From Saprospiraceae bacterium (GTDB lineage Bacteria > Bacteroidota > Bacteroidia > Chitinophagales > Saprospiraceae), in contig JADJRO010000001.1 of NCBI GenBank assembly GCA_016712145.1, forward strand, positions 1,426,001 through 1,490,000: a stretch of DNA of 64,000 nt. Reading direction: 5' to 3'. The notes beneath the pieces are model-generated. The model was given only the letters and a program-made list of their open reading frames with translations, did no database searches and was not told the origin of the DNA. Shown piece after piece: positions 51,119 to 62,063 of the stretch. Both the position numbers and the translations under genes were made by a program. Within the stretch, counting starts at the first letter, position 1. The number at the start of each line of letters is the position of its first letter.

Positions 51119-54100
51119 TTAATAGGTTTTAAATATCGTCTGTGACTTTTGTTTGTCCGACGTAATTAATTCAAAGATGTATCCGGATGGCACTAAATCC
51201 AATTTAGAAACATCGATGTGCTTTAAATTAAATCCTTCATTCAAATCAATTTGCTTAACAAACAAGACCTTTCCCTGAAAGTTACTTATTTTAATAATTG
51301 CTGTTGGATCCGCTTGAATTGCATTGTATTCCATGTGTATCTGATCTTCAAAAATATGTGGATATACACTGAATCGTTCTTTGTTTTCTTCTGTAGATAA
51401 TTTCTCACAAATTGATTTAGGAATTTCAATGAGGTATGGGAAATCTATACTTCCCAATGCATCATTTGATCCAAACATCAATTTATGATTTAAGTTATAA
51501 CTCACATTTGTTTTCTTGTCAATCAAGTAAGCATCCAGAGATTCATCCTGATCACCTGCAATGGTAATAAATCCATAATCCTTATCGTACAATTGTTCGA
51601 ATGGTGCCTTTCCTCTCCATGTTCCTTTTGCATCTTTAAATCCAATGCCATACTGCCCTGCTTTAAATTTTTCTGTACATGGATTCAATGCTTCCGAAAC
51701 AATAGTCATATTGGAAAAATAAGCACTGTGATCTACTTCCCAATAGTCTTCATCTCCGGTCCGCACCGTTAAATCAATTAAATTATCAAACATACCGGCA
51801 ATAGGAAAGTAGAATGTTTTACTTGGTGTTGCATTGGATTTATACATATATCCTTCTCCGGGTACCAATGTTTTCAAACTACCAACCCAACCTAAGGATA
51901 CGCCATTATACATTGCAAAATTTGTTTTGCTTTTAATTACATCTCCAATGGCTGGATTTAATCCCCCCAATGCTTGGGCTACAGATTGTTGACGGATGGA
52001 TATAAAACCTAACCAAGTCCAACCTGTTGTAAGTGTAATTGGTTTTAAAGTCGGATTGGTTACCGTTCCTTTTAATACTAAAGTATCATTTACCGATTTA
52101 TACAATTTGTACATGGATTCTGGTCGAATGCCATAAGGCGTTCCACCTGAAACCAAAGATCCAGTCCAAAGGGTTCCATTGTAATTTGCAAATGCATCTC
52201 GATTTTTAATCTGATCACCATTAGTTGCAACAGATGCAAGAATTGTTCCTAAATCCAATGGATTGGGTGTGGTTAAAAAGAAACTAAGCCAATTCCAACC
52301 TTTCTTGATTGGAAATTCATAAGACACATTGGCATTGGTTTGAAATATTTTTGGATCAATCAATGTTCCAACAATGGAATTGGCTTCAAAGGTCAGATTG
52401 GCTGGGACAACAGTAACATCTGAGTAAATTTTTCCACCACTTGCATCCCATACCCTAAAGGTCAATGCTTCTCCGGTTAAAAGGTTGCTGTAAATATTTA
52501 AAAATACTCGGTAATTATCGATCTGTGGTACGTATTCCACATGGGCTATCCCGCGTATTTCCTGCCCAACCATAACCATCAACTTGTCATTGACGTCGGT
52601 GGACCAAACTCCATTGATTTTTACTTGCCCAATAATACTCATGGTGTTTTCGAATTTGGATGGATCAATAACCCAATCCGGTTCTTTTGCATTGACTTTA
52701 AGATCCAGACTCAATTTTTCTTTGTAATTAAAATCTGTCAACAAACCAAGATTGACATTATACTGTCCCAAATTGATCAATGGATCAACTTTAAAATTTA
52801 CAGGAATCACACTGTTTGGTGCAATCGTACCCGTAGTAGGTGTGACTGTCAACCAGGATGGGATATCGACAATATCAAATTTTTTAGCTTGTCCACCCCG
52901 GTTGTAAATTGCTGAAGAAAATGCAAGATTATCTCCGCGGATTATTGAATAAACCAACAACTGATCTTGCCATACCACTTGATTTTTATCAATATATGCA
53001 ATCCAGGTTACAGGAGATTCCATCACATTGCCATGTAAATCTTTGATCCCCTCTACTGTAATATCCAGTGTAACATTTTCAATCAATTCCGGTGCTGTGG
53101 TTGGCGTTAAAATAATTTGATCATTGTTTACAGAATAATCAAATGCAATGCGTCGAATCGGTCTTTGAATTTTAATTGTAGGTGTAACATTGACCAACGT
53201 AGCTCCATTCGGAGTGATTGTATGTTTGACCAAAGCCTGATCAATAAAGGTTTGACTTAATACGTGAATGCCACTTGGATCTTTTGTATATGCTTCAAAC
53301 GGCAAATACATTTCCAATCCAAGCTCATCACCAATCATCCTGTTTTGCTTGTCGCGTAAAATTTGTTCGCTGGTTCTGGATAAATTCCAAAAGCGGAATT
53401 CGTCCATGCCTCCTTTAAAATAATTATTGACGGTTTCAGTTTGAGCAATGGTATATCCTTTTGCACCGAGATACATGCATGCTCCACTCAATTGCCTGAA
53501 ATTAGTAGCCAACATCGAACTCTCAAACAAGCCATCCATGTAAACGGATAAATTGCCTTCCCGTTTCATTACCAATGCCATGTGATGCCAGCTTCCATCA
53601 AAATAATTTTTTGTGGTAGCTACAAAATCTACTTTATTGTGTTTGACGTGGATCATACCTGCTGCATCTTTTTCAATATTCCAGGATACCAATGAATCCG
53701 ATTGCAATCCATCTCCGGTTCCATTTGAAAACAAACTGGCTACTCCTGCTTGATTGGATTTAAACCAAAACTCCAATGTAAAATCCATCTCATCGGTGAT
53801 GGCAATATTGGCGGTGCTTGCTTTCGCATAAGCAGTTGCTGCAGTAAAATCAGCAGCAAATCCATTGGGTGAAATTTGCCATGTTGGACCATTGATGATT
53901 GCATCTCTACGTTTTAAATGTTCGACTGATAAATTACCACTCGCCTCATCCATTCTCCAGTTGAATAACAATCCTGCTTCTGTACCTGCCAGCAACTTGG
54001 ATTTATAAAGTGAAAATTCTGCCAAAGAACGTGCCTTACTCCAAATTCGCAATTCATGAATGTTACCTTTAAATGGATATACCGGTTGCGTTGCTACACT

Positions 54101-57100
54101 GTTTTTTCCGATAATCATGTTGGAAGATCCAATATACTTGGCAAGAATGCTGGTAGCTCCTGTATTAATAACTGTTGCCGTTGTTGCAGCATCTGCAAGG
54201 TACATTGTAGCAGTTTCCGTTTTGTAATTATAACTTAAAGCAATAAAATGCCAATTAAAATCATTAATTGCTGTTGTTGATGTTACGGTCGAATTATTTA
54301 TCGTGAATACCAATTTATTATTTGCATCAAATGAAAGTGAAATGCGTTCATTGACATCTACTCCCTGAGATAATATAATTTGTTGCCCCAAAGAAGCTCG
54401 TTTTATAGACAATTCAATAGTAAAATCACGATTGTCTAAAGGCACTCCTCCATTGATAGTCATGCAATCATCAATCCCATCAAACAATAGAGAAGTCGCA
54501 TGATCAACATCGGTTCCATTTACAATTCCTCTGATATCAAAATTAAATGCTGGATTAATAGATCCCAAATCGATGGGTTCATTAAACTTTATAGAGATCT
54601 CATCGTTGGGTGATAAAATTCCATCTGCAGGTGATGGTGCACCAAAAGCATGGGGATTGATGCGATCAATGATTCCTGAATGGGTTTCGGATACTTTTTC
54701 CGCTAAAGCACAATTAGAAACCACTCGTAAATCATAAGCTCCATCAGTAAGTTGTGATACGTCCCAATCGTACAAAGTAAACGGAGTGTTTTGTGGAATA
54801 GGTTTAGCATTTGGATCGCCTAATCCTGTTGTGTCTTTATAAAATGTTTCCAATCCAATCCAATTGGGTGAACTGGATGGTTTATAATCAAATCGCAAAT
54901 TTTCAAGATCAAAGAAGTTGATGTTATAATCTACAATTGCAACCGGCATGGTATCATGAAATGAATTATTTAATACCCATTGATCTTCAGGATATGCCAG
55001 ACTTGTTTTAGAACAAGAAGGTAAAAAGTGGGCAGACAGATAGACAGAATCTACAATATCTGTATTAAATCCTGCACCTCCTGTATATTGACATTGTGAA
55101 TGGATTGTAACTAAAATATTATCATAGTCATAAACTGCACCTGGACCTTTTCTTATGGTCAGAACTTTGTTGATCGAAGTACCCCCTGGAATGATCACAT
55201 TCTGAAAAGGAAATCCTTCGATTGCTACAATGGCACCAAATGGATTGGTAGCTCCTACCACATCCACCGTAAATCCATTTATAAAACCAATCTCTGATTC
55301 ATTGCCTAATGTAAGATTAAATACGGCTGGTTCATCCACCGGAATATTGGTTTGAATGGTTGGACTGGCACTGATGGAGGGCTTGTCAATTTGCAGAGTT
55401 CTTTCACTGACTATAGTCCCCGGATTGTAATAGATTGTTTTAGTTTCAGGTTCATGTGGACAAGAAGTAGCTCCTCCTGCTTTGTTTTTAAAAATTGGAC
55501 CCCATCCTAAAATAGAAGGGAACACATCTACTGAATAAAAATCACCAATGTCCGGATCGTCTAATTTATAGGAAACTGTTTCTGAACTGTCTTCGTCATG
55601 TGTCCAGTCTCTGCCACTAGTAAATTTCATTTCAATGCCTTTTTCAAAACCAACTCCATTGTTGCTGATTTTTCCTTTTACTTCCAACAGTAAATTGGCA
55701 GTAGTAGCATATTCTACGGATTGTGTATAGGAACTAGCCGTTTGATGACTCATGGAGGATGAAATGGAAGTTCCACCAGTCAGAGTATAATTAGTAGGTG
55801 AACCTAGACTCGCAAACTTATCTTCAATTCGTTGTTTCAGTGCAAGATACGTTTGAAACTCTTCAAATATTTCTGCGAGGGCAATTCCAGTTCCAGTAGT
55901 TATGGCAAATGTAGCATACCCTGCAAATGCAGTGCCCGGAACCGGTATGGCTATCAATCCGTAAGCAATCACAATGCCACCCAAACCATTTGCAACAATT
56001 AATGAGTAATAAGCGGCTTTAACTTCTGAATATTCATCATCCAGATTATCCAGCTCAATTTGTTTTAAACTATCAATTGCGGTTTGATTTTTAATATTCA
56101 CTTTTTCCCATTCATTCAATCGGATGGCTTCAGTCCAAAGACGAATTTGATTGTTTATTAGTCTTACAGAATCACCATTCAAACTATCTATTAAGTTGAT
56201 GGCACTGTACTTATAACTAGGACCATCTAAATCTGCATATTCTCCGGTATAGGGTGTTTGGGTAGATGCCAAAACACCAAAGGCTTTATCATCGTTATTT
56301 TTTCCATAATTCGCATGTCCTATGGGTAATTTACTCAAATATTTAGGATTGCTCTGCAACATTAAATTGCGTAAAACTTGCAAATTTGGAATCGTGAAAT
56401 TTTTAATATCGTATTCATTAAAAATAAATTGAGTTTGATAACCACCGGGTACCACAGACAATCCATATTTTTTTGCGAATGAAAAAGCACCACCGGGTTG
56501 CGATGAACTGCCACCTATGCATTGGACATCTGTACAGAGTCCATCCGGAATAATTGCTAATTCTTCAGCAACACCAAATTGGAGATTTTTCGATTTTCCA
56601 ATATACAGATCACTATTTGCACCGGGTGAAATTACAGTACCTCCATAAGTCGACCACTCCCGAGTGTTGGTTGTAACTACAGATTGTGTGCCATTATTTC
56701 CTCCACCGATTTCAGCTTTAAATCCAGCAGAGACATTAGACTCTACATCGGTTTCCAACAATACTCCAAAACCCGCTGTAAATTTTGCTCCAACATAAAT
56801 ATAGTCTTTGGTATGAACTGCTGCTCCAAGATTCCATTTCCAGGAAGTCATTTCAGATTTTGTTGAACCAACAGATCGGGTTGCTGTACTTGCAGATCCT
56901 GGGGGATCTCGTAATATATATTCTGGAACTTGAGGACCAAAGGTCACAAATTGTGCACCATTTGATTGTGTTCCTAACAAATAACCATGAAACGTTGCAT
57001 CTCCTCCTGTAGGAATCATTCCTACTGGAACCGGCAACCAAGGAATTGAAGTACCGCCACTGGTAATTAAATTTATTTCAAATTTCCGCGTATAACTGTA

Positions 57101-60100
57101 TTCAGGAATGGATAAATTTTCAATAAAATTGGGTATGCCTGGTTTAAAAGAATAGATCAAAGTCTTTAAACTATCTAAGGTATTTACTTCAGATAAATCC
57201 AATTCAACTTTTGGTAGATGAGACAATTCATTATCAAATTTAAGTGTTCCATCCGTTGTTGGCACACTGTCTATTTTATATGGTAAAATATCAAAGTTGG
57301 TATAAGATTCATACACTTTGATCAAACATCTGTATTGAAAATTTTCATCTCCTTGATGAAAAACGGGCCAGCGAAATGGATCCGTGCGCAAATTGCGAGT
57401 CGTAGTAACCATGGTTACATTGTTGGTGTGCGTATATACCGAATCTCCAATAAATGGACTTAAACCGTCCTTATCATAAACTGCAATTTCTGGATTCACC
57501 CGATAGATATAATCAAGTTGCCTGTGAAACTGAATCGAATCAACACTTACTACCCCACCTTGCGTATTAAACACGGTATCATACTTTGTGGTAAGTATGG
57601 GTGTACCCGAAAGATCCAATAAACTCAATACTCCAAAATTAATAGTCGGGTTATTCAAAATCTGAACACTAGGTACATATTTCAAAGGGGGAATAAATGT
57701 TACAAACTCACCGGTAAGTGGATCTGTAATGATGGTATCTTTAGAACAACCACCACCTTGTTGAGAAGTTAAAATTATTTTTGCTATTCCAATATTATTT
57801 TTAGACTTACCAAGTCCGGGAATTTTAGAAGCTTCACGCAATCCACCCACTACTCGACCAACTACTTTAATTAAAGTAGAATCGATGAAACTGATTCCAG
57901 CCAAATCATCCTGAAAATTATATTTACCTGTGGCAGGAAATCTGTTTACCGAATAAATATGTCCGGGTTGTTCCGCTTGAATAAAATGTTCACCAATCGG
58001 AACTTGAACATCAAATGCTCCGGTAGGATCTGTTTTTGCAGCTGTACCATTTACGATCAATAAATCTCCATCAATTTTTATGAATGCATCACCTACTCCA
58101 CATGTTGTATTCAGATAATTTAATGTTCCTTGAACACGGAATGAAGATTTATCTGTGAAATTTATATTGTTGTGGACTGAAGCTCCATCACCAATAAATA
58201 ACGCCGTTGTAGAGGGATTAAACTCATGGGCAAGATAACTGGGAGTTAATACAAATACTTCTCCGGCATTGTTGTAAGGTATTACAATGGTATAATTACC
58301 CGATACATCTGTATATCCGGCAGAGCTTAATTGAGATGTTGTCGGAACTGTATTTGACCAAGAAACCGAACCAGAAAAAATTGCATGATTTTTATTAAAT
58401 AAATTTCCATTTTTTGATCCATCGTAAGCATAGTTGCCAAGGCCTTCATTCATTCTTAAATATAGGGCGATTCCAGGTTCACCTCCTGAAATGATGCGGG
58501 CAAAATCCTGTGCTATCTTTTGCTTTGTCTTTGACATATTCCAGATTCGAAGTTCATCCAAATTCCCCATCAAACCATTCCCAATGGTCAGGTTGTTACT
58601 GGTTTCATTGATATCGACCGTGGGCAAAAAGCTTGCGGGTACTGCCTGAGATGCTACTCTGAGTCCATTGACAAATAGTTGCAAACTGTCATTGGTCACT
58701 TGAGCTAAAATATGACTGTAATTATTTATTGGAATATTTGAACTTGAAATATTTAAAGTTGAACTAATTGCTGGGCTCTCATAAATTATCAATCTATATT
58801 GATTGGATGCTTGAATGAATTTTAAACTGAAGCAATTTACTTTCTCAAAAATGGTAAAATTTGCAGCATACGAAGTCGGTCGAATCCAGGTTTCAAGAAT
58901 TAAATTCGAACCAAATGCAAGCGATGGACTGTTTGGTATCACTAGATTGCCACCTGCAAAAAGTAAACTTTTTCCATTATTTCCAGATGTATTTTCAGAA
59001 GAAATTTTAACGTCTTTTACTGCGATGCCCCCAGAGTATGTGACTTGTCCGGTAACAGTTCCTGTTTTAGTACGAAATCCAATGGATTCAGAAGTATTAG
59101 AATACACAGTGGTCGCTTCACACAAACCTTCAGCTTGTATGCGGTATTCATACAATACACCTGCTTCTGAAAATTGATCTACATAAATGTTGGAACCACT
59201 ATTTTCAGATGCCAATAACGAAAACGAATCCAGGCTTCCCAGAATTCTTCTATAAATTTTATGCTTATTAATAATATTTTCATTTCCATTCGTCCATTCC
59301 AATTGAATTTTATCTGTAAAATATCCTTTGGAAGCTTGCAACGCGTTAGCTCCATAAGTTTGTTCAAGCATAGGGGTTAACATAGCAGACGCAAACTTAG
59401 TTCCATTGCCTGTTGGGTAGCAAGCTGATTTTGCTTTAATTTTATATTTATAGGTTACACACAAATTGACATCTAAATCTGTGTACATGGTGGTATTGGC
59501 GGGGACTTCTATCAACAATGCGGCACCTCCGCCGGTGAAAGTTCGCTCCAAAATAAATCCGGATTCATTACTCGAATTATCAACCCAATTGACTTTTATT
59601 TTGTTGGTGTCTGCCATTGCTGTTACTCCGGTAGGCTCATTAGGAATTCCAGCAGCATTACCTGGCGGACTGATTGTTCCTGAATAAGTAGTTGACCAAT
59701 CGCCACAGGTATTTTTTGCTATAAGTCTATAATAATAATTTAGATTAGCAGATACTGCAGCATCTAAATAGGATCTGCTTCCACCAGCGATTGTGCTGGA
59801 TAATATACTGAATCCGGAATTTGGTGCAGTACTTCGTTCTAATTGAAAATTAACCGGATTCGATCCAGGCCATTGCCATTGCACTAAAATTTTTCCATCA
59901 CATCGGTCGGTTGAGGCTGAAACATTTGTAGGAGGATCTAATGGTCCAATCACCCTTCCGTCAACTGGTGGATCGGTATACCCAGAGTAATTATCTATAT
60001 AATTATTAGGTTGGAACAACGCTCTTACTTTATAAGAATAAGTCACTCCTTTAACAGCAGTAAAGTCATCGTAATATCCATTTTTTCCACCATCTCCTAA

Positions 60101-60757
60101 AAAGTTATTATTCCTATAAACATAAACTCTCCAATCTCCAGTTGGGCAAGGATTACTTGCAGGATTTGTCCAAGCTACCCTTACCTTCTCGCAATAATCA
60201 TCAAAGGATGCAGACAAAGCAGTCGGTGCATTGATCGAAGTGGTTGCAGTAGTTTTTTCCCAATTTGAAATACTTACATCGCTATCGCCACCTCCACCAT
60301 GCCAAAAACCATTGATTCGCATTGTAACATTGGTTCCCATTAAATCTGCAGGCAAATTGTAAATCCGAATCTTCATTTTAACCAAATCGTTATTACTAAA
60401 CTCAACATAGAAAAAAGTCCAGGTCGTTGGACTATTTATATGATAAATGAAAGGGGTGCCGTCCGTATTGTCAGAACAACAATGACCATCAATATTATAA
60501 TTATCATCATTCGCCCATGCTAGTACTTGTTCGTAATCGCCATTGGATTTTTTGTAATATAAATACATCCATTCCATCCAATCATTTATGCCATCCTTAT
60601 TGTAATAAAGTATATTTACTTCCATGTATCCTCCACACGTATTGTAGGATACATCCCAGTCACCAGAACCAAATTCAGTTGCTTTCACTTCTGAAAATGA
60701 TACTAAAAAGAAAAGGCTCATTAAATAAAAACTAAGCCTGGAAATTAAATGATTCAT
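51119..60757 (-). CDS. Giant multidomain T9SS surface protein (FN3, LamG)
   Basis: 3212 aa from ATG 60757, chosen because MNHLISRLSFYLMSLFFLVS then makes a signal peptide; the in-frame ATG 60 bases upstream would bury it. Order: N-terminal beta domain (to about 170); four fibronectin-III-like repeats (about 175-565, e.g. LSASFDDYCEKVRVAWTNP); a carboxypeptidase-regulatory-like start (VTGQVTYSGG); a LamG/concanavalin domain (about 590-780); long beta-rich middle; a hydrophobic stretch near 1590-1635 (GLGGIVIAYGLIAIPVPGTA); two more LamG domains (about 2090-2250 and 2320-2460); the shared module near 2690; and a C-terminal T9SS sorting module (FSVYPHIFEDQIHMEY onward). Likely an adhesin or matrix protein. 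No frameshift in 9.6 kb. Confidence 0.88.
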   Translation of the reverse strand: MNHLISRLSFYLMSLFFLVSFSEVKATEFGSGDWDVSYNTCGGYMEVNILYYNKDGINDWMEWMYLYYKKSNGDYEQVLAWANDDNYNIDGHCCSDNTDGTPFIYHINSPTTWTFFYVEFSNNDLVKMKIRIYNLPADLMGTNVTMRINGFWHGGGGDSDVSISNWEKTTATTSINAPTALSASFDDYCEKVRVAWTNPASNPCPTGDWRVYVYRNNNFLGDGGKNGYYDDFTAVKGVTYSYKVRALFQPNNYIDNYSGYTDPPVDGRVIGPLDPPTNVSASTDRCDGKILVQWQWPGSNPVNFQLERSTAPNSGFSILSSTIAGGSRSYLDAAVSANLNYYYRLIAKNTCGDWSTTYSGTISPPGNAAGIPNEPTGVTAMADTNKIKVNWVDNSSNESGFILERTFTGGGAALLIEVPANTTMYTDLDVNLCVTYKYKIKAKSACYPTGNGTKFASAMLTPMLEQTYGANALQASKGYFTDKIQLEWTNGNENIINKHKIYRRILGSLDSFSLLASENSGSNIYVDQFSEAGVLYEYRIQAEGLCEATTVYSNTSESIGFRTKTGTVTGQVTYSGGIAVKDVKISSENTSGNNGKSLLFAGGNLVIPNSPSLAFGSNLILETWIRPTSYAANFTIFEKVNCFSLKFIQASNQYRLIIYESPAISSTLNISSSNIPINNYSHILAQVTNDSLQLFVNGLRVASQAVPASFLPTVDINETSNNLTIGNGLMGNLDELRIWNMSKTKQKIAQDFARIISGGEPGIALYLRMNEGLGNYAYDGSKNGNLFNKNHAIFSGSVSWSNTVPTTSQLSSAGYTDVSGNYTIVIPYNNAGEVFVLTPSYLAHEFNPSTTALFIGDGASVHNNINFTDKSSFRVQGTLNYLNTTCGVGDAFIKIDGDLLIVNGTAAKTDPTGAFDVQVPIGEHFIQAEQPGHIYSVNRFPATGKYNFQDDLAGISFIDSTLIKVVGRVVGGLREASKIPGLGKSKNNIGIAKIILTSQQGGGCSKDTIITDPLTGEFVTFIPPLKYVPSVQILNNPTINFGVLSLLDLSGTPILTTKYDTVFNTQGGVVSVDSIQFHRQLDYIYRVNPEIAVYDKDGLSPFIGDSVYTHTNNVTMVTTTRNLRTDPFRWPVFHQGDENFQYRCLIKVYESYTNFDILPYKIDSVPTTDGTLKFDNELSHLPKVELDLSEVNTLDSLKTLIYSFKPGIPNFIENLSIPEYSYTRKFEINLITSGGTSIPWLPVPVGMIPTGGDATFHGYLLGTQSNGAQFVTFGPQVPEYILRDPPGSASTATRSVGSTKSEMTSWKWNLGAAVHTKDYIYVGAKFTAGFGVLLETDVESNVSAGFKAEIGGGNNGTQSVVTTNTREWSTYGGTVISPGANSDLYIGKSKNLQFGVAEELAIIPDGLCTDVQCIGGSSSQPGGAFSFAKKYGLSVVPGGYQTQFIFNEYDIKNFTIPNLQVLRNLMLQSNPKYLSKLPIGHANYGKNNDDKAFGVLASTQTPYTGEYADLDGPSYKYSAINLIDSLNGDSVRLINNQIRLWTEAIRLNEWEKVNIKNQTAIDSLKQIELDNLDDEYSEVKAAYYSLIVANGLGGIVIAYGLIAIPVPGTAFAGYATFAITTGTGIALAEIFEEFQTYLALKQRIEDKFASLGSPTNYTLTGGTSISSSMSHQTASSYTQSVEYATTANLLLEVKGKISNNGVGFEKGIEMKFTSGRDWTHDEDSSETVSYKLDDPDIGDFYSVDVFPSILGWGPIFKNKAGGATSCPHEPETKTIYYNPGTIVSERTLQIDKPSISASPTIQTNIPVDEPAVFNLTLGNESEIGFINGFTVDVVGATNPFGAIVAIEGFPFQNVIIPGGTSINKVLTIRKGPGAVYDYDNILVTIHSQCQYTGGAGFNTDIVDSVYLSAHFLPSCSKTSLAYPEDQWVLNNSFHDTMPVAIVDYNINFFDLENLRFDYKPSSSPNWIGLETFYKDTTGLGDPNAKPIPQNTPFTLYDWDVSQLTDGAYDLRVVSNCALAEKVSETHSGIIDRINPHAFGAPSPADGILSPNDEISIKFNEPIDLGSINPAFNFDIRGIVNGTDVDHATSLLFDGIDDCMTINGGVPLDNRDFTIELSIKRASLGQQIILSQGVDVNERISLSFDANNKLVFTINNSTVTSTTAINDFNWHFIALSYNYKTETATMYLADAATTATVINTGATSILAKYIGSSNMIIGKNSVATQPVYPFKGNIHELRIWSKARSLAEFSLYKSKLLAGTEAGLLFNWRMDEASGNLSVEHLKRRDAIINGPTWQISPNGFAADFTAATAYAKASTANIAITDEMDFTLEFWFKSNQAGVASLFSNGTGDGLQSDSLVSWNIEKDAAGMIHVKHNKVDFVATTKNYFDGSWHHMALVMKREGNLSVYMDGLFESSMLATNFRQLSGACMYLGAKGYTIAQTETVNNYFKGGMDEFRFWNLSRTSEQILRDKQNRMIGDELGLEMYLPFEAYTKDPSGIHVLSQTFIDQALVKHTITPNGATLVNVTPTIKIQRPIRRIAFDYSVNNDQIILTPTTAPELIENVTLDITVEGIKDLHGNVMESPVTWIAYIDKNQVVWQDQLLVYSIIRGDNLAFSSAIYNRGGQAKKFDIVDIPSWLTVTPTTGTIAPNSVIPVNFKVDPLINLGQYNVNLGLLTDFNYKEKLSLDLKVNAKEPDWVIDPSKFENTMSIIGQVKINGVWSTDVNDKLMVMVGQEIRGIAHVEYVPQIDNYRVFLNIYSNLLTGEALTFRVWDASGGKIYSDVTVVPANLTFEANSIVGTLIDPKIFQTNANVSYEFPIKKGWNWLSFFLTTPNPLDLGTILASVATNGDQIKNRDAFANYNGTLWTGSLVSGGTPYGIRPESMYKLYKSVNDTLVLKGTVTNPTLKPITLTTGWTWLGFISIRQQSVAQALGGLNPAIGDVIKSKTNFAMYNGVSLGWVGSLKTLVPGEGYMYKSNATPSKTFYFPIAGMFDNLIDLTVRTGDEDYWEVDHSAYFSNMTIVSEALNPCTEKFKAGQYGIGFKDAKGTWRGKAPFEQLYDKDYGFITIAGDQDESLDAYLIDKKTNVSYNLNHKLMFGSNDALGSIDFPYLIEIPKSICEKLSTEENKERFSVYPHIFEDQIHMEYNAIQADPTAIIKISNFQGKVLFVKQIDLNEGFNLKHIDVSKLDLVPSGYIFELITSDKQKSQTIFKTY

Positions 60758-61396
60758 ACGTTTTCGTTTTGAAATGAGAAATTGATTTGCTTGTAAATAA
60801 ATGGGAACCCATGGCAAAAAAACTAAATGAATTCGTCATTAAAAGATTCGCTGTTGAAACAACCGGTTCACTTGTTTGAATAGGTGTCAGACTAATTGAT
60901 CGTATAATCAATAGAGATGATTTTGAACTCCATGACATTGGAGTTGCTTGCTTCGATCGACTATTAATAAGTCCAACCAAAAGAAGTGATATGCACTTAC
61001 TTTGCTTCATCGGTTTTTGAGCCTGGTTTTGGGTTACAGGTCCCAGCTTCGATGCAAAGGAAAACTATTGTTACTTATTTAACAAATTTTATATTGTATA
61101 TTTTAAAAATAATGATATATTAATTTTTAATTAATATTAATATCCAATTATATGTTTGTAATATTACGATTTAATCAAATATGATAACAATTGCAGAAAA
61201 GCACCTTCTGCCTTGAGTCTGTACCCCTATACATTATAAAAATTCATAGGTAGGATCGATCAAAACACCTATGTTTTATCAATGAAGTATTTCGGTTATA
61301 AGGGTGACTATTCTTTGAGGGAACTATAACGCTTGTATTCAGCTTATTGCAATAAAACAAACTGAATAAATACGTTGTGGGGCTGACTAATTCAAT
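60758..61396. other. 639-base intergenic region, no gene seen
   Basis: Upstream of the giant gene. It contains a long AT-rich block (61070-61180) and presumably the promoter of the surface-protein cluster. The short minus-strand frame at 60732-61010 overlaps the giant gene start and has no features of a protein. Confidence 0.5.
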
Positions 61397-61945
61397 TTAC
61401 TCTTTAATCCAATTGACAATCGGATCACACAATGGACTTTCACGGTGGGCTATCATTCCAGCCCATTGTCCGTTTTTATCAATTAAGAATTTTTGAAAAT
61501 TCCATTTGACCGGGGCATCTTGTACCCCATTTTCTTCTTTCGTAGTTAACCATTTATACAAAGGGTCTGTATGTTCTCCACTTACTGAAATTTTGGACAT
61601 CATTTGAAAAGATACTCCATAGTTTTTACTGCAAAATTCTTTGATCTCCGTATTACTGCCGGGCTCCTGTTCCCCAAAATCATTTGAAGGAAAGCCAATA
61701 ATCGTAAATTGTTCACCGCCAAACATCGTATACAGTTCTTCAAGTTCTTTGTATTGATGGGTATAGCCACACAAGGAAGCTGTATTTACAATAAGTACTT
61801 TTTTGCCTTTGAGTGTATTAAAATCAAATTCCTGGCCGTCAATGGTAAGCGCTTTAAAATCATAAAGTGTTTTTAGATTCATTTGTTGGGAATAGGATTG
61901 GTTAAGAAATAAAAAACCACAAGCAAAAAGTAAAATGTGTTTCAT
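61397..61945 (-). CDS. Glutathione-peroxidase-family thiol peroxidase
   Basis: 182 aa from ATG 61945; a second ATG 12 bases upstream is possible. The N-terminal MKHILLFACGFLFLNQSYSQ is a signal peptide. The peroxidatic Cys lies in NTASLCGYTHQY (Cys, not selenocysteine), followed by FPSNDFGEQEPG with the catalytic Gln-equivalent region and WNFQKFLIDKNG. It reduces peroxides with thioredoxin-type donors, here in the periplasm. It is single, between the giant surface gene and the ABC-F gene. Confidence 0.93.
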   Translation of the reverse strand: MKHILLFACGFLFLNQSYSQQMNLKTLYDFKALTIDGQEFDFNTLKGKKVLIVNTASLCGYTHQYKELEELYTMFGGEQFTIIGFPSNDFGEQEPGSNTEIKEFCSKNYGVSFQMMSKISVSGEHTDPLYKWLTTKEENGVQDAPVKWNFQKFLIDKNGQWAGMIAHRESPLCDPIVNWIKE

Positions 61946-62063
61946 TTTTAAAAACATTAAATTGTGTAAATCAGAAGCCTTACAAACTAAACACGAGTGT
62001 CTTGTTAAAGTTTTTAAACTTAAAAATGAATCGCTCTGTAAATTTGAAAATTGGAATTAAAAA

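Noticed and set aside
60732..61010. 92-codon minus-strand frame overlapping the giant gene start
   Set aside because: It overlaps the signal-peptide coding part in another frame and shows no domain.
61397..61945. Selenocysteine in the peroxidase
   Set aside because: The active-site codon encodes Cys (NTASLCGYT); no in-frame TGA is present.
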